A stretch of DNA of 32,231 nucleotides from Verrucomicrobiota bacterium (GCA_018648805.1 JABGQM010000049.1:1-32231); one strand, 5' to 3'; positions 1 to 9,032 are shown, counted from the first letter of the stretch. The notes: generated by a model from the letters alone, not told the origin. Made by a program: numbers and translations.

Positions 1-886
<886 letters not shown>

Positions 887-1021
887 AAAAAGAGCAACCA
901 ACCAACCCCGAAGGATCAGCGGTTATTTTTTCATGCTCATATATATATATATTGACTAGAGTAGGTCCTGACACAAGCGTCCAACAAGTCACACCATTTC
1001 TGATTCGAAATAGTGTCACAT

Positions 1022-1041
1022 CTGCTCTACTTATAGAGCAG
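1022..1041 (-). other. Leader RNA hairpin upstream of 16S
   Basis: A perfect 7-bp stem (CTGCTCT and AGAGCAG) with a 6-nt loop lies between boxA and 16S. It may be a processing or folding element of the pre-rRNA leader. Farther down, 941-952 is an AT dinucleotide run. The rest of 887-1186 is leader without genes. Confidence 0.4.
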
Positions 1042-1067
1042 CAATAGACTTCGTATGCTATTCAGTT

Positions 1068-1081
1068 ATCAAAGAACAACA
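1068..1081 (-). promoter_or_regulatory. boxA-like antitermination element in rRNA leader
   Basis: On the minus strand this reads TGTTGTTCTTTGAT, followed by AACTGAATAG. The string GTTCTTTGA-AACTGAA is a common feature of bacterial 16S leaders and resembles boxA, which loads the NusB/S10 antitermination complex. It lies about 180 nt upstream of the mature 16S 5' end and downstream of the proposed promoter, as expected. Confidence 0.65.
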
Positions 1082-1186
1082 AGCACGCAAAACCCCTTTA
1101 CCCCGTTCCTTCTTGCAAAGGATCCGCGGACCCAAGGTCTTGTTTTCCCCAGTGGCTGCTTAACCACTTCCCTCAAACGAACCAAC

Positions 1187-1246
1187 ACAGTATCACTCGC
1201 ATCTTATGGTGTCAACCCCGCAGCAAAGTTTTTTTCAACTTTTTTT
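1187..1246 (-). promoter_or_regulatory. rRNA promoter with A-tract UP element
   Basis: On the minus strand a perfect -35 TTGACA (1210-1215) is followed after exactly 17 nt by TACTGT (1187-1192), directly preceded by TGA, which gives an extended -10. Upstream of the -35 two A7 tracts (1229-1235 and 1240-1246) sit where an UP element binds the alpha C-terminal domain. Transcription would start near 1180 and give a leader of about 295 nt. The -10 matches TATAAT at only three of six bases, so the start site is inferred. Confidence 0.65.
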
Positions 1247-1390
1247 CGCCGCTATTTTTGGTTGCCCCCGCTCCACCCGTGTGGCACTGTCGGCTCGTCT
1301 CACTGACTGACTGAGCAAGCCCAGTTCGTCAAGCGAGCGCGCAGTAGACCATACTTCATGAACAGCTGTCAACAGGGAATAATAAAAAAA

Positions 1391-2110
1391 ATGATTAATG
1401 CAGAAAACCCCCGTAAATCAAAGGTAATCGTGGCTTTGGACGTGCCTTGTGCGAAAGATATTTCGCCTCTGATTTCACAGATTCCGGACGAAATTGAGTG
1501 GTATAAAGTCGGCCTGGAGCTCTTTATCAGCGAAGGTAACCAGGCGATTGAGATCCTTACAGGCATGAACAAACGTATTTTTCTCGATTTAAAGCTGCAT
1601 GATATTCCCCGAACTGTCGAAAGAGCGGTCAAAACAGCCAGTCAACATAGCGTTGGACTGCTTACGGTTCACGCTTCAGGTGGCCCCGCCATGCTGCGTG
1701 CAGCCGCTACGGCCGCTGCTGAATGTGATAATCCCCCTCTTATTGTTGCCGTAACCGCCCTCACATCACTCGATCAGTCCGACCTCACCGCACTAGGCGT
1801 CTCTCGCGACTTAAAGGAACACGCGCGCGCGTTGGGACGCCTCGCCGTTGATTCCGGTATCGATGGACTCGTCTGTTCCCCCCACGAAGCCGCCGCCCTG
1901 CGCGGCGACCTCGGACCCGCCCCGATCCTCGTTACACCCGGCATACGTATGCCTGAAGGGGAATTGGGAGATCAGAAACGCGTGGCCACCCCCGCCGATG
2001 CCGTAGCTGCAGGCAGCGATTTCCTGGTCGTTGGACGCCCCATTGTCCAGGCGGATAACCCTGGATCCGCTGCACGCAAGATCCTGGATCAGATGTATTC
2101 GGCCCGATAA
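1391..2110 (+). CDS. pyrF: Orotidine 5'-phosphate decarboxylase
   Basis: Decarboxylates OMP to UMP in the last step of de novo pyrimidine synthesis, in the cytosol as a TIM-barrel dimer. The catalytic Asp-Lys-Asp network is present as DLKLHD (D66, K68, D71 from this start). The phosphate-binding VTPGIR and the late VVGRPI motif are also there. An in-frame ATG at 1358 would add 11 residues unlike the family and has no ribosome site; ATG 1391 gives 239 residues, the usual size, with AGGG 13 nt upstream. The first third is visibly AT-richer than the rest. pyrC, another step of the pathway, is in the window but 11 kb away. The gene diverges from the rRNA operon. No obvious terminator follows. Confidence 0.96.
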   Translation: MINAENPRKSKVIVALDVPCAKDISPLISQIPDEIEWYKVGLELFISEGNQAIEILTGMNKRIFLDLKLHDIPRTVERAVKTASQHSVGLLTVHASGGPAMLRAAATAAAECDNPPLIVAVTALTSLDQSDLTALGVSRDLKEHARALGRLAVDSGIDGLVCSPHEAAALRGDLGPAPILVTPGIRMPEGELGDQKRVATPADAVAAGSDFLVVGRPIVQADNPGSAARKILDQMYSAR

Positions 2111-2170
2111 CGCCCTCTTTAGCGCCTATTTCGCCCATTTTCATCACGAATATAGAGAAGAACAGGAAAT

Positions 2171-2256
2171 CGGTGACGAGAACGGGCGACGATAGCGGTG
2201 GACGATTGGGACTCTCTACTCGTCATCCGTTCTCGTCGCCCTCTATCGTCCACCGC
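2171..2256. repeat. Inverted word-repeat with swapped order (GACGAGAACGG / GCGGTGGACGAT)
   Basis: The left half contains GACGAGAACGG, then GCGAC, then GCGGTGGACGAT. The right half, read on the opposite strand, holds the same words in the other order: GCGGTGGACGAT, then GGGCGACGAGAACGG. The halves are therefore inverted but permuted, and they cannot form one continuous perfect stem. The rest of 2111-2289 holds only the beta-galactosidase ribosome site. The element may act as a transcription boundary after pyrF, but it has no U-tract. Confidence 0.6.
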
Positions 2257-2289
2257 AAAGGACCAGAAGAATAACCACCGGAGCCCTCA

Positions 2290-5200
2290 ATGACAGATTC
2301 ACGCCGTGACTACCAGAACCACGAACTGCCTTACCGCAACCGCCTCCCGGCACGCACACACTTCACCTCCTATACTGCACCCGAAGCGGCACGCGCCATG
2401 CGCGGGGGCAATACGCCGCATAACCGACTCCTGAACGGTACATGGGCATTCTCGTTCGCCAATAACCCCGATCTTATCCCCTCTGGATTTGAATCCTGCG
2501 ATTTCGACGACTCACATTGGGACCAAATCCCAGTCCCCTCAACGTGGCAGATGCTCGGCTACGGCCGCCCCCACTACACCAATGTCATCTTCCCCTTCCC
2601 TATAGACCCCCCCAATGTACCCACCGAGAACCCCACCGGCGCCTATCGCTGCACGTTTCAGATTCATGAGAGCCAGGCCGAAAATCGTCATATTCTTAGA
2701 TTTGACGGGGTAGATTCAGCATTTCACCTCTGGATTAACGGAAATCCTGTCGGTTTCAGCAAAGGAAGTCGCCTCCAGGCGGAATTCGATATCACGGATC
2801 AGGTCCAGCCCGGCGAGAACCTGCTCGCGGTCAAGGTCTACCAATGGTCCGATGGCAGCTACCTCGAGGACCAGGATATGTGGTGGTTTAGCGGTATTTT
2901 CCGCGATGTAACGCTCATTTCGCTCCCTAAAACCCACATCTACGATATCAGCGTCCGTACTACGCTAGACAGGAATTACGCAGGTGCCACCTTAGATGTT
3001 TCCGCGGCAATACATGGCCCCGACGCCAACCAACACACAATAGAAGCCATTCTCCTGGACGCCAACGGCAACGAAGTAGCTCAACTCAGTGAGAGCCCGA
3101 CCGAATCCGACCTCCGTCCTCCGACCTCTGACTTCCGACCGCTGGCCTCCGACCTCCTCTCCCTCACCGCCAACCTCCGATCTCCCTCCCTCTGGACCGC
3201 CGAAACCCCCGCCCTTTACACCCTTATCACCACACTTAAAGCCCCCGATGGCACCATCATCGAATCCATCCCCCAACGCATCGGATTCCGCAACGTCGAG
3301 ATCAAGGACGGCATCTTCCTTGTAAACGGAAAACCCGTGAAAATGAAGGGCGCCAACCGTCACGATCACCATCCCGACCTTGGCGAGACGATCCCCTACG
3401 AATCAATGCTCGAGGATGTGCTCCTTATGAAGCAGCACAACCTGAACGCGGTACGCACCTCGCACTATCCCAACGATCCACGCTTCTATGACCTGTGCGA
3501 TGAGTACGGCCTCTACGTCATCGATGAGTGCGACCTGGAGTCCCACGGATTCGATTACCAGCCACCTGACATCCCCACCAAGCTGCCCGAATGGGAAGCC
3601 GCTTTCGTCGATCGCATGGACCGCATGGTCCAACGCGACAAGAATCACCCGTCGATCATCATGTGGTCGCTCGGCAATGAATCAGGCTACGGCATCAACC
3701 ACGCCGCTATGGCTACACGCGGCCGAGAGTTGGACCCCACCCGTCCGATTCACTACGAGGGCGACTACGATGGCGAGATATCGGATGTCTACAGTTCGAT
3801 GTACACCCACATCGATAACGTGATCCGGATAGGAAAATGCACGGCACGCATCGCGAAGGCACGGCGCGGCAAAAACATGAAGGCCAACCTCCCGCAGAAT
3901 GTGGACAAGCCCTTCGTGCTCTGCGAATACGCGCATGCCATGGGCAATGGCCCTGGAGGCCTGAAGGAGTACTGGGAGGCCATATACAAGTATCCCCGCC
4001 TCATGGGTGGCTTCGTGTGGGACTGGGTCGACCAGGGCATCCGCGCCCGGCGCAATGACTCGCCCGATACGCCTGCGGAAGGCACGGCTACCGGTGCCGC
4101 CCACGAAGCGCCCCTGGCCATCGTCGCCCCGCGCCCCGAAGGTGGCCCCCTCCAGGAGGGCGAATTCTGGGCCTATGGCGGCGACTTTGGCGACTGGCCA
4201 CACGACGCCCAGTTTCTCATTAATGGACTAATCCTTCCCGATCGCATCCCCTCGCCGGGCCTCATCGAATACAAGAAAGTGCTCGAACCCATTCAGTGCG
4301 AAGCGGTCGATCTGGCCGCGGGAAAGATCCGACTGCGCAACCGGCTCGACTTCACATCCCCCGACTACCTCTCACTCAACTGGTCTCTCTGTGCCAACGG
4401 TGAGATCCTTCAGAACGGCGCCCTGCACCTGCCCACTATCCCGGCAGGTCGTACACGCACCGTCACCATCCCCTACCAGCCTGTAAAGCAACCGGAGCCC
4501 GGCACGGAGCAGTGGCTCAACCTGACCTTCCGCACGTGGCGCGAACTGCCCTGGGCTGAGATCGGCCATGAAGCTGCTTGGGCTCAGTTCCCTATCGAGA
4601 TGCCTGCGCAGGAGAAGATGTCTTCGGTTACAGTGACCAAGCAGGCGCTGATGACTGATGAGTCGGAGCCTACTCTTATTGTTGTCAGCGGCGAGGATTT
4701 CGAGATCGGATTCAACCGCGTCAGCGGCACAATCGATTACTGGCAGCATCGCGGCGAACACCTACTCGACAGCGGCCCACGTCTCAATTTCTGGCGTCCG
4801 CTCACCGACAACGATAGGCGCACATTCGGCGACCGCAGCCGCTGGGCCTCGCGCCTCGACCGCGTGCAGCACCGTACCGACAGCATCACCTGTGAGGCCT
4901 CCGATGACCAGGCCGTTATCACGATCGCCTCGCACATCGCCCCACCGATCCATCGCGCCGGCTTCAACTGCCGCTATACCTACACCGTGGATCGTCAGGG
5001 CCACGTCACACTCGACGTCGAAGGCACCCCGCATGGGGAGTGGAAGCACCCCTTGCTCAAGATTGGACTCCAAATGGCGCTGCCTGATGACTTTGCCACT
5101 GTGACGTGGTATGGCAAAGGGCCCGGCGAGGCCTATCCCGACACCTGTCAGGCCCAACGAGTTGACGTCTATGAAAGCTCCGTCGACGATCTCTGGTTCC

Positions 5201-5529
5201 CCTACGTGGTTCCTCAGGAAAACGGAAACCGTTCGGACGTACGCTGGGTCGCTCTGGTGCGTCAGGATGGTGCAGGCTTGAAGGCCACCGGAGGTCCCAC
5301 GATCAACTTTAGTGCCACCTACTATGATCAGGACAACATCACGGACGCCAAGCGCCCGGTCGACCTGGTGCCACAGAACAGCATCACGCTAAATCTCGAC
5401 CACAAGCAGCGGGGAATCGGATCAGGTTCCTGTGGACCCGATGTCCTGCCCCAATACGAACTCCCCGCCGAGCCGTTCGCGTTCAGCCTAAAGCTGTCGC
5501 CGCTGCAAGCGGGCTGCGCCCCTCATTGA
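2290..5529 (+). CDS. lacZ: Beta-galactosidase, glycoside hydrolase family 2 (LacZ type)
   Basis: Hydrolyses terminal beta-galactosides with retention. At 1079 residues it is close to E. coli LacZ (1024). Order seen: jelly-roll sugar-binding domain (about 45-210), Ig-like domain (215-330), TIM barrel (330-640), second Ig-like domain and the C-terminal small-chain beta-sandwich (about 740-1070). The acid/base is E464 in WSLGNESGYG and the nucleophile is E546 in LCEYAHAMGNGPG. There is no signal peptide, so it should be cytoplasmic. GGAG sits 8 nt before the ATG. Two oddities are visible: a TCCGACC array translated in the first Ig-like domain from residue 273, and an expanded loop at about 588-628 between VWDWVDQGI and YGGDFGD that is far longer than in E. 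coli. No lac-type regulator or permease is adjacent. The natural substrate is unknown. Confidence 0.95.
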   Translation: MTDSRRDYQNHELPYRNRLPARTHFTSYTAPEAARAMRGGNTPHNRLLNGTWAFSFANNPDLIPSGFESCDFDDSHWDQIPVPSTWQMLGYGRPHYTNVIFPFPIDPPNVPTENPTGAYRCTFQIHESQAENRHILRFDGVDSAFHLWINGNPVGFSKGSRLQAEFDITDQVQPGENLLAVKVYQWSDGSYLEDQDMWWFSGIFRDVTLISLPKTHIYDISVRTTLDRNYAGATLDVSAAIHGPDANQHTIEAILLDANGNEVAQLSESPTESDLRPPTSDFRPLASDLLSLTANLRSPSLWTAETPALYTLITTLKAPDGTIIESIPQRIGFRNVEIKDGIFLVNGKPVKMKGANRHDHHPDLGETIPYESMLEDVLLMKQHNLNAVRTSHYPNDPRFYDLCDEYGLYVIDECDLESHGFDYQPPDIPTKLPEWEAAFVDRMDRMVQRDKNHPSIIMWSLGNESGYGINHAAMATRGRELDPTRPIHYEGDYDGEISDVYSSMYTHIDNVIRIGKCTARIAKARRGKNMKANLPQNVDKPFVLCEYAHAMGNGPGGLKEYWEAIYKYPRLMGGFVWDWVDQGIRARRNDSPDTPAEGTATGAAHEAPLAIVAPRPEGGPLQEGEFWAYGGDFGDWPHDAQFLINGLILPDRIPSPGLIEYKKVLEPIQCEAVDLAAGKIRLRNRLDFTSPDYLSLNWSLCANGEILQNGALHLPTIPAGRTRTVTIPYQPVKQPEPGTEQWLNLTFRTWRELPWAEIGHEAAWAQFPIEMPAQEKMSSVTVTKQALMTDESEPTLIVVSGEDFEIGFNRVSGTIDYWQHRGEHLLDSGPRLNFWRPLTDNDRRTFGDRSRWASRLDRVQHRTDSITCEASDDQAVITIASHIAPPIHRAGFNCRYTYTVDRQGHVTLDVEGTPHGEWKHPLLKIGLQMALPDDFATVTWYGKGPGEAYPDTCQAQRVDVYESSVDDLWFPYVVPQENGNRSDVRWVALVRQDGAGLKATGGPTINFSATYYDQDNITDAKRPVDLVPQNSITLNLDHKQRGIGSGSCGPDVLPQYELPAEPFAFSLKLSPLQAGCAPH
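3106..3154 (+). repeat. TCCGACC heptamer array inside lacZ
   Basis: Seven consecutive 7-nt units (four exact TCCGACC, three variants) occupy 49 nt of coding sequence and are translated as SDLRPPTSDFRPLASDL. More degenerate copies continue to about 3186. The array lies between two strands of the Ig-like domain, where E. coli LacZ has unrelated sequence. The same array occurs in priA and btuF. Confidence 0.85.
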
Positions 5530-5547
5530 AATACGCTAACCCGGGAA

Positions 5548-5720
5548 GTCACCACGAAGATCACGAAGATCGCGAAGGATGCGCTGGCGCCTGTAGTGGA
5601 ACACCACTGTATACCGACAGCCCGTGTCTCGCTGGATGCGACAGCATCCCCTTCCTGATCTTCGTGTCCTTCGTGGTTCAATCTCTTTTCTTTGCGTTCC
5701 TTGCGTTCTTTCGCGGTTAA
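5548..5720. repeat. Inverted CACGAAGAT / ATCTTCGTG nonamer arrays between lacZ and priA
   Basis: The left array (5548-5578) is built of 9-nt units CACGAAGAT and CGCGAAGGA. The right part (5655-5678) is its inverted counterpart ATCTTCGTGTCCTTCGTGG. It is followed by a second run of the style CTTTGCGTTCCTTGCGTTC (5688-5715). The core between contains AGTGGAACACCACT and GGATGCGACAGCATCC dyads. It fills the space between two convergent genes. Repeats of this type are known to generate false proteins (NHEGHE-like) in PVC genomes; the open frames here are such artefacts. Confidence 0.85.
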
Positions 5721-5740
5721 TCCCCGTCGCCAAGAACGAT

Positions 5741-8245
5741 TCACATCAAACTCATCGCATCAACGTCAACGCTGACCCGCACATCACCCGGAAAATCCAT
5801 CTTGCTGAGCGCCTCACGAATCGGCCCCGTCATCGCCTTAACGGATCCACAGCGCAGCATGATCTGGAAGCGGTAGCGCCCCTTCGCTTTCGCCAGCGGC
5901 GCCGGAGCCGCATCCCCCCAGATCACCCGCTCCCCCAGCAGCGGCTTCAACCGCGTGGCCAGCGTCTGGGCCGAGAAAGCCGTCTTTTCCTCATGTGATC
6001 CCGTCAGCCCGATGCAGACCAGATGCGAGAAGGGCGGATAGTTCAGCTCTTTTCGGAACGCCAGCTCCTGGTCCGAAAACCCCTCAAAATCAACCCGCCG
6101 CGCCGCCTGCACGGCTGGCTGAGAGGGCGTAAATGTCTGCACAATCACGTCCCCGGGCACATCGCCCCGTCCGGCCCGCCCGGCCACCTGGGCCAAAAGC
6201 TGAAAGGTCCGCTCACCCGCGCGAAAGTCAGGAATGTGCAGACTGAGATCGGCATAGACCACCCCTACCAGCGTGACGTTGGGGAAGTGCAGCCCCTTCG
6301 CGATCATCTGGGTGCCAATCAGGATATCAATCTTTCCCACCCGAAAATCGCCCAGAATACGCTCATAGGAGTCCTTGCGGCGCGTAACATCGCGATCCAT
6401 CCGCTGAACACGCGCCTTTGGAAAACAGGCGTTCACGACATGTTCAACTCGCTGGGTGCCCACGCCGGAGTACTTGAACTCAGGATCACCACACCCCGGA
6501 CACTTTGACGGCACCCCTCGCTGTGCCCCGCAGATGTGACAATGCAGATGCTCGTCGTGACGATGATAGGTCAGCGACACGCTGCATGAATCGCACGCGG
6601 CCACATGCCCGCACTTTTTGCAGATGATCGACGACGAGAACCCGCGCCGATTCAGAAAAAGAATGGTCTGCTCGCCCTTCTCAAGGCGTCCTCGAATCCC
6701 TTCCATCAGGTCATACGACAACACGCGAAACTTCTTCTTCTCGTCTTCCGTCCCCTTCAGCCGCATATCGACCACACGCACGCGTGGAAACTGACGATGA
6801 TCGGCCCGGTGCGTCAAGGAAGCCAGGAGGTACTTCTCTTTGCGCACGTTCATCCACGACTCAAGGCTGGGCGTTGCCGACCCCAGCACCACCGGCACCC
6901 CCTCGAAGTAGCCGCGCATCACCGCCACATCGCGCGCGTTATAGCATGGCGCATCTTCCTGCTTGTAGCTTGGCTCATGCTCTTCATCCACCACGATCAG
7001 CCCCAACCCACTCACCGGTGCAAAGACCGCCGAGCGCGCCCCCACCACAATGCGCGCGTCACCGCGCTGGATACGGTGCCACTCGTCGTGTCGCTCGCCG
7101 TCCGAAAGATGACTGTGAAGCACCGCAATATGGTCGCCAAACCGAGCCCGGAAACGCCGCACCGTCTGCGGCGTCAACGCAATCTCGGGCACCAACACGA
7201 TCGCCCCCTGCCCCCGCTCGAGTACATGCGCAATCGCCTGCAGGTAGACCTCCGTCTTGCCACTGCCCGTCACGCCGTGGAGCAGGACGACGTGCGGCTT
7301 CCGGGGGGCTGAGGTCGGAGGTCGGAGGTCAGAGGTCGGCTCATCCGACTTCCGGCTTCCGACTTCCGACTTCCGTTGATCAAGCGTACGCTTGATCAAC
7401 TCCAGCGCCACAGCCTGCTCCTCCATCAACTCCAGAGGCCCAGACCGCAACACCTCACGTCCGGCGAACGGGTCACGCCGTGAGGCCTCCTTCTCAATCG
7501 AGACCAACCCCTTCTTCTCCAGCGCCCGCACCGGAGCCGCCGTAATCCCCAACCGTCCCGTCAATTCACTCAGCCGAATCCCGTCATCCAACCGCACCGC
7601 ATCCATAACGGCTTGCTGCTTCGGCGAGAGCTTACCAGGGAGAGGAGGCCGGAGGTCGGAGGTCGGAGGCCGGAGGTCGGAAGTCTCAACACGACCCTCA
7701 GCGGAGGCAGCGGGGAGGGCTGCGAAGGCCTTTCCGGGCGGTATCCCGCACGGTCCAGCCAAGCAGTCCTCCCCGCTGCCGGAGCGCTCGCAGGCCTTCC
7801 CCCTAGCCTCAGAGGAGTCCGGGGAATGGGGGAACTCGCTCCTTGGCGTCCCGGTATTCCGGGGCGGCCGGGCGAGATCCCCCATTCCCCGGACGACGAG
7901 CACCTCTCTATGCCTCGCCCCCTTACGCCGCACCGCACCCGGCAGCAGAGACCGCACCGCCTTCTCAAACGGCGCACAGTAGTACTCCCCCATCCACCGT
8001 GCCAGCGATACAAGCCCCGGTGACAGCACCGCGCCCCCGGGTGCCAGTCCTTTGAGCGGCTTCAGATTGGGGATGTCCGTGCGCTCAACAAAGCCGACGA
8101 CGTAGCCCTCGATCACCCGCCGGCCGAACGGCACCACGACCCGCCGGCCAACCGTGATGTCAGCCTTCATCACGTCTGGCACCAGGTAGTCGAACTCCCG
8201 ATCCAACGCCACGTCCACCACGACTCGTACAATGACCACGTCCAT
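5741..8245 (-). CDS. priA: Primosomal replication-restart helicase PriA
   Basis: PriA binds stalled forks and reloads the replicative helicase. Seen in order: N-terminal fork-binding domain with YVVGF; winged helix; helicase lobe with Walker A GVTGSGKTEVYLQ and DEEH; eight zinc-ligand cysteines from CKKCGHVAACDSC to CPGCGD; then GTQMIAKGLHFP and QVAGRAGRG of lobe two; and a C-terminal domain. The start is taken at 8245 because GAGAGGG lies 3-9 nt upstream; an ATG at 8281 adds 12 unlike residues. At 834 residues it is about 100 longer than E. coli PriA. The excess is repeat-derived sequence at two domain linkers: about 90 residues between the fork-binding domain and winged helix, and about 25 between the winged helix and Walker A. 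All key motifs are intact, so it should be functional. Confidence 0.96.
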   Translation of the reverse strand: MDVVIVRVVVDVALDREFDYLVPDVMKADITVGRRVVVPFGRRVIEGYVVGFVERTDIPNLKPLKGLAPGGAVLSPGLVSLARWMGEYYCAPFEKAVRSLLPGAVRRKGARHREVLVVRGMGDLARPPRNTGTPRSEFPHSPDSSEARGKACERSGSGEDCLAGPCGIPPGKAFAALPAASAEGRVETSDLRPPTSDLRPPLPGKLSPKQQAVMDAVRLDDGIRLSELTGRLGITAAPVRALEKKGLVSIEKEASRRDPFAGREVLRSGPLELMEEQAVALELIKRTLDQRKSEVGSRKSDEPTSDLRPPTSAPRKPHVVLLHGVTGSGKTEVYLQAIAHVLERGQGAIVLVPEIALTPQTVRRFRARFGDHIAVLHSHLSDGERHDEWHRIQRGDARIVVGARSAVFAPVSGLGLIVVDEEHEPSYKQEDAPCYNARDVAVMRGYFEGVPVVLGSATPSLESWMNVRKEKYLLASLTHRADHRQFPRVRVVDMRLKGTEDEKKKFRVLSYDLMEGIRGRLEKGEQTILFLNRRGFSSSIICKKCGHVAACDSCSVSLTYHRHDEHLHCHICGAQRGVPSKCPGCGDPEFKYSGVGTQRVEHVVNACFPKARVQRMDRDVTRRKDSYERILGDFRVGKIDILIGTQMIAKGLHFPNVTLVGVVYADLSLHIPDFRAGERTFQLLAQVAGRAGRGDVPGDVIVQTFTPSQPAVQAARRVDFEGFSDQELAFRKELNYPPFSHLVCIGLTGSHEEKTAFSAQTLATRLKPLLGERVIWGDAAPAPLAKAKGRYRFQIMLRCGSVKAMTGPIREALSKMDFPGDVRVSVDVDAMSLM
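7311..7375 (-). repeat. Inverted pair of heptamer arrays inside priA (before Walker A)
   Basis: On the plus strand GGAGGTC-type units (7311-7339) are followed by a 5-nt loop and then by CCGACTT-type units (7345-7375). The arms pair along almost their full length, with mostly G-T wobbles where GGAGGTC meets GACTTCC. On the coding strand both arms are read without a stop (RKSEVGSRKSDEP and TSDLRPPTSAPRKP). It sits between the winged helix and helicase lobe one. Confidence 0.85.
7644..7685 (-). repeat. Six-unit heptamer array inside priA (interdomain linker)
   Basis: Six uninterrupted 7-nt units on the plus strand: GGAGGCC, GGAGGTC twice, GGAGGCC, GGAGGTC and GGAAGTC. They occupy 42 nt, exactly 14 codons, and encode TSDLRPPTSDLRPP on the coding strand. 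This is the cleanest copy of the family in the window. It forms one end of the larger inserted segment that reaches to about 7910. Confidence 0.9.
7817..7894. repeat. Long palindromic element inside priA
   Basis: GTCCGGGGAATGGGGGA (7817-7833) has a perfect 17-nt inverted copy at 7878-7894. After one mismatch five more pairs follow (7835-7839 with 7872-7876), and CCCGG-TATT-CCGGG forms an inner hairpin. The whole could fold as one cruciform or RNA hairpin. It is translated in priA within the 90-residue linker insertion, without a stop. Its neighbour 7690-7816 is GC-rich, also repeat-like, and lacks resemblance to PriA. Confidence 0.8.
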
Positions 8246-8281
8246 AACCCTCTCACCAGACACCACGTCGCCACTCTGCAC

Positions 8282-8312
8282 AAAAAAAGGGCCGGACGCA
8301 ATGTCCGGCCCT
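8282..8312 (-). terminator. Intrinsic terminator of the pseudopilin gene
   Basis: On the minus strand a perfect 10-bp stem (AGGGCCGGAC and GTCCGGCCCT) with a 5-nt loop is followed by seven T residues. It lies 25 nt past the pseudopilin stop and 37 nt before the priA start, so priA needs its own promoter or readthrough. Confidence 0.93.
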
Positions 8313-8336
8313 CCAAATCACCCTTTACGGTATCGC

Positions 8337-8948
8337 CTACAGTTCGGCCACGGTTTCAAGAACGACATCGCCCGTGATGTTCGTCAGCGACACACCCGGC
8401 CATTCGCCAATATCGTCACCCGAATTGACCCAGACAACCGATCCGTCCACATAGAGACAGTTCCCGCCCTTGCCGGCGCTATGGTTGCCACCAAAGCTCG
8501 TTGCCGTAATATCGCCCGTAACGCCATCTTTGTCACAAGCCAGCATGCTGTTGGCACTTGCGCTAGCCGACATACTGATCGGAGGGTTACCGATCTGAGT
8601 CACCAGATTATACGCACAGTTGGTGTTCTGCATGAGTGCTACCGTCTCTGCCGGTCCATATACCGCCGTGGCACTCTTACAGATAAAGACGCGCGGCTGA
8701 CTGATATAGTCGCCGTCCAATTTCTTCATCTCATTCGGGAACCGCTCATCGTTGTCCATAGAATACATCACCATGGCCTTGCCAACCTGCGACAGGTTGC
8801 TCATGCAGCTGGCGCGACGCGCACGCTCACGAGCCGACGATACAGCAGGAAGCAGCATTCCTGCCAGAATTCCGATGATCGCGATTACGACCAGCAACTC
8901 GACCAACGTGAATCCCCGCTCACTCTTCCGACGCCAAAATCTCATCAT
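8337..8948 (-). CDS. Type II secretion-like pseudopilin, H-X(n)-DG type
   Basis: The N-terminus has the class III prepilin signal: basic MRFWRRKSERG, then GFTLVELLVVIAIIGILAG, with cleavage expected between Gly and Phe and Glu at position 5 of the mature protein. The rest is a soluble pseudopilin head. Near the end HSAGKGGNCLYVDG resembles the H-X9-DG motif typical of Planctomycetes/Lentisphaerae pseudopilins, but with eleven residues between His and Asp. AAGGAG lies 7 nt before ATG 8948. It is monocistronic between a proposed promoter (9004-9032) and a strong terminator. Such orphan pseudopilins are multi-copy in these genomes. Its partner machine is not in the window. Confidence 0.9.
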   Translation of the reverse strand: MMRFWRRKSERGFTLVELLVVIAIIGILAGMLLPAVSSARERARRASCMSNLSQVGKAMVMYSMDNDERFPNEMKKLDGDYISQPRVFICKSATAVYGPAETVALMQNTNCAYNLVTQIGNPPISMSASASANSMLACDKDGVTGDITATSFGGNHSAGKGGNCLYVDGSVVWVNSGDDIGEWPGVSLTNITGDVVLETVAEL

Positions 8949-9003
8949 TGAACTACTCCTTAATATGCTGTTATCAGCGCGACACTGCGCCTACTCCTAC
9001 AAC

Positions 9004-9032
9004 AGGCTACACAGCCAGCCACGAAGCGTCAA
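9004..9032 (-). promoter_or_regulatory. Putative sigma-70 promoter of the pseudopilin gene
   Basis: Minus strand: TTGACG (9027-9032), 17-nt spacer, TAGCCT (9004-9009). The -35 matches at five of six bases and the -10 at three. The element sits 56 nt upstream of the start codon. The pattern is the same as at the rRNA and btuB leaders. Confidence 0.45.

Noticed and set aside
5523..5744. Open frames reading HEGHE-like peptides between lacZ and priA
   Set aside because: They are translations of the CACGAAGAT nonamer arrays, a known source of false genes in related genomes.
7392..8055. Long open frames opposite priA, rich in SEVGGRR and PTSGLRPP
   Set aside because: The repeats have no stops in any frame, so the open length means nothing; priA motifs fix the coding strand.
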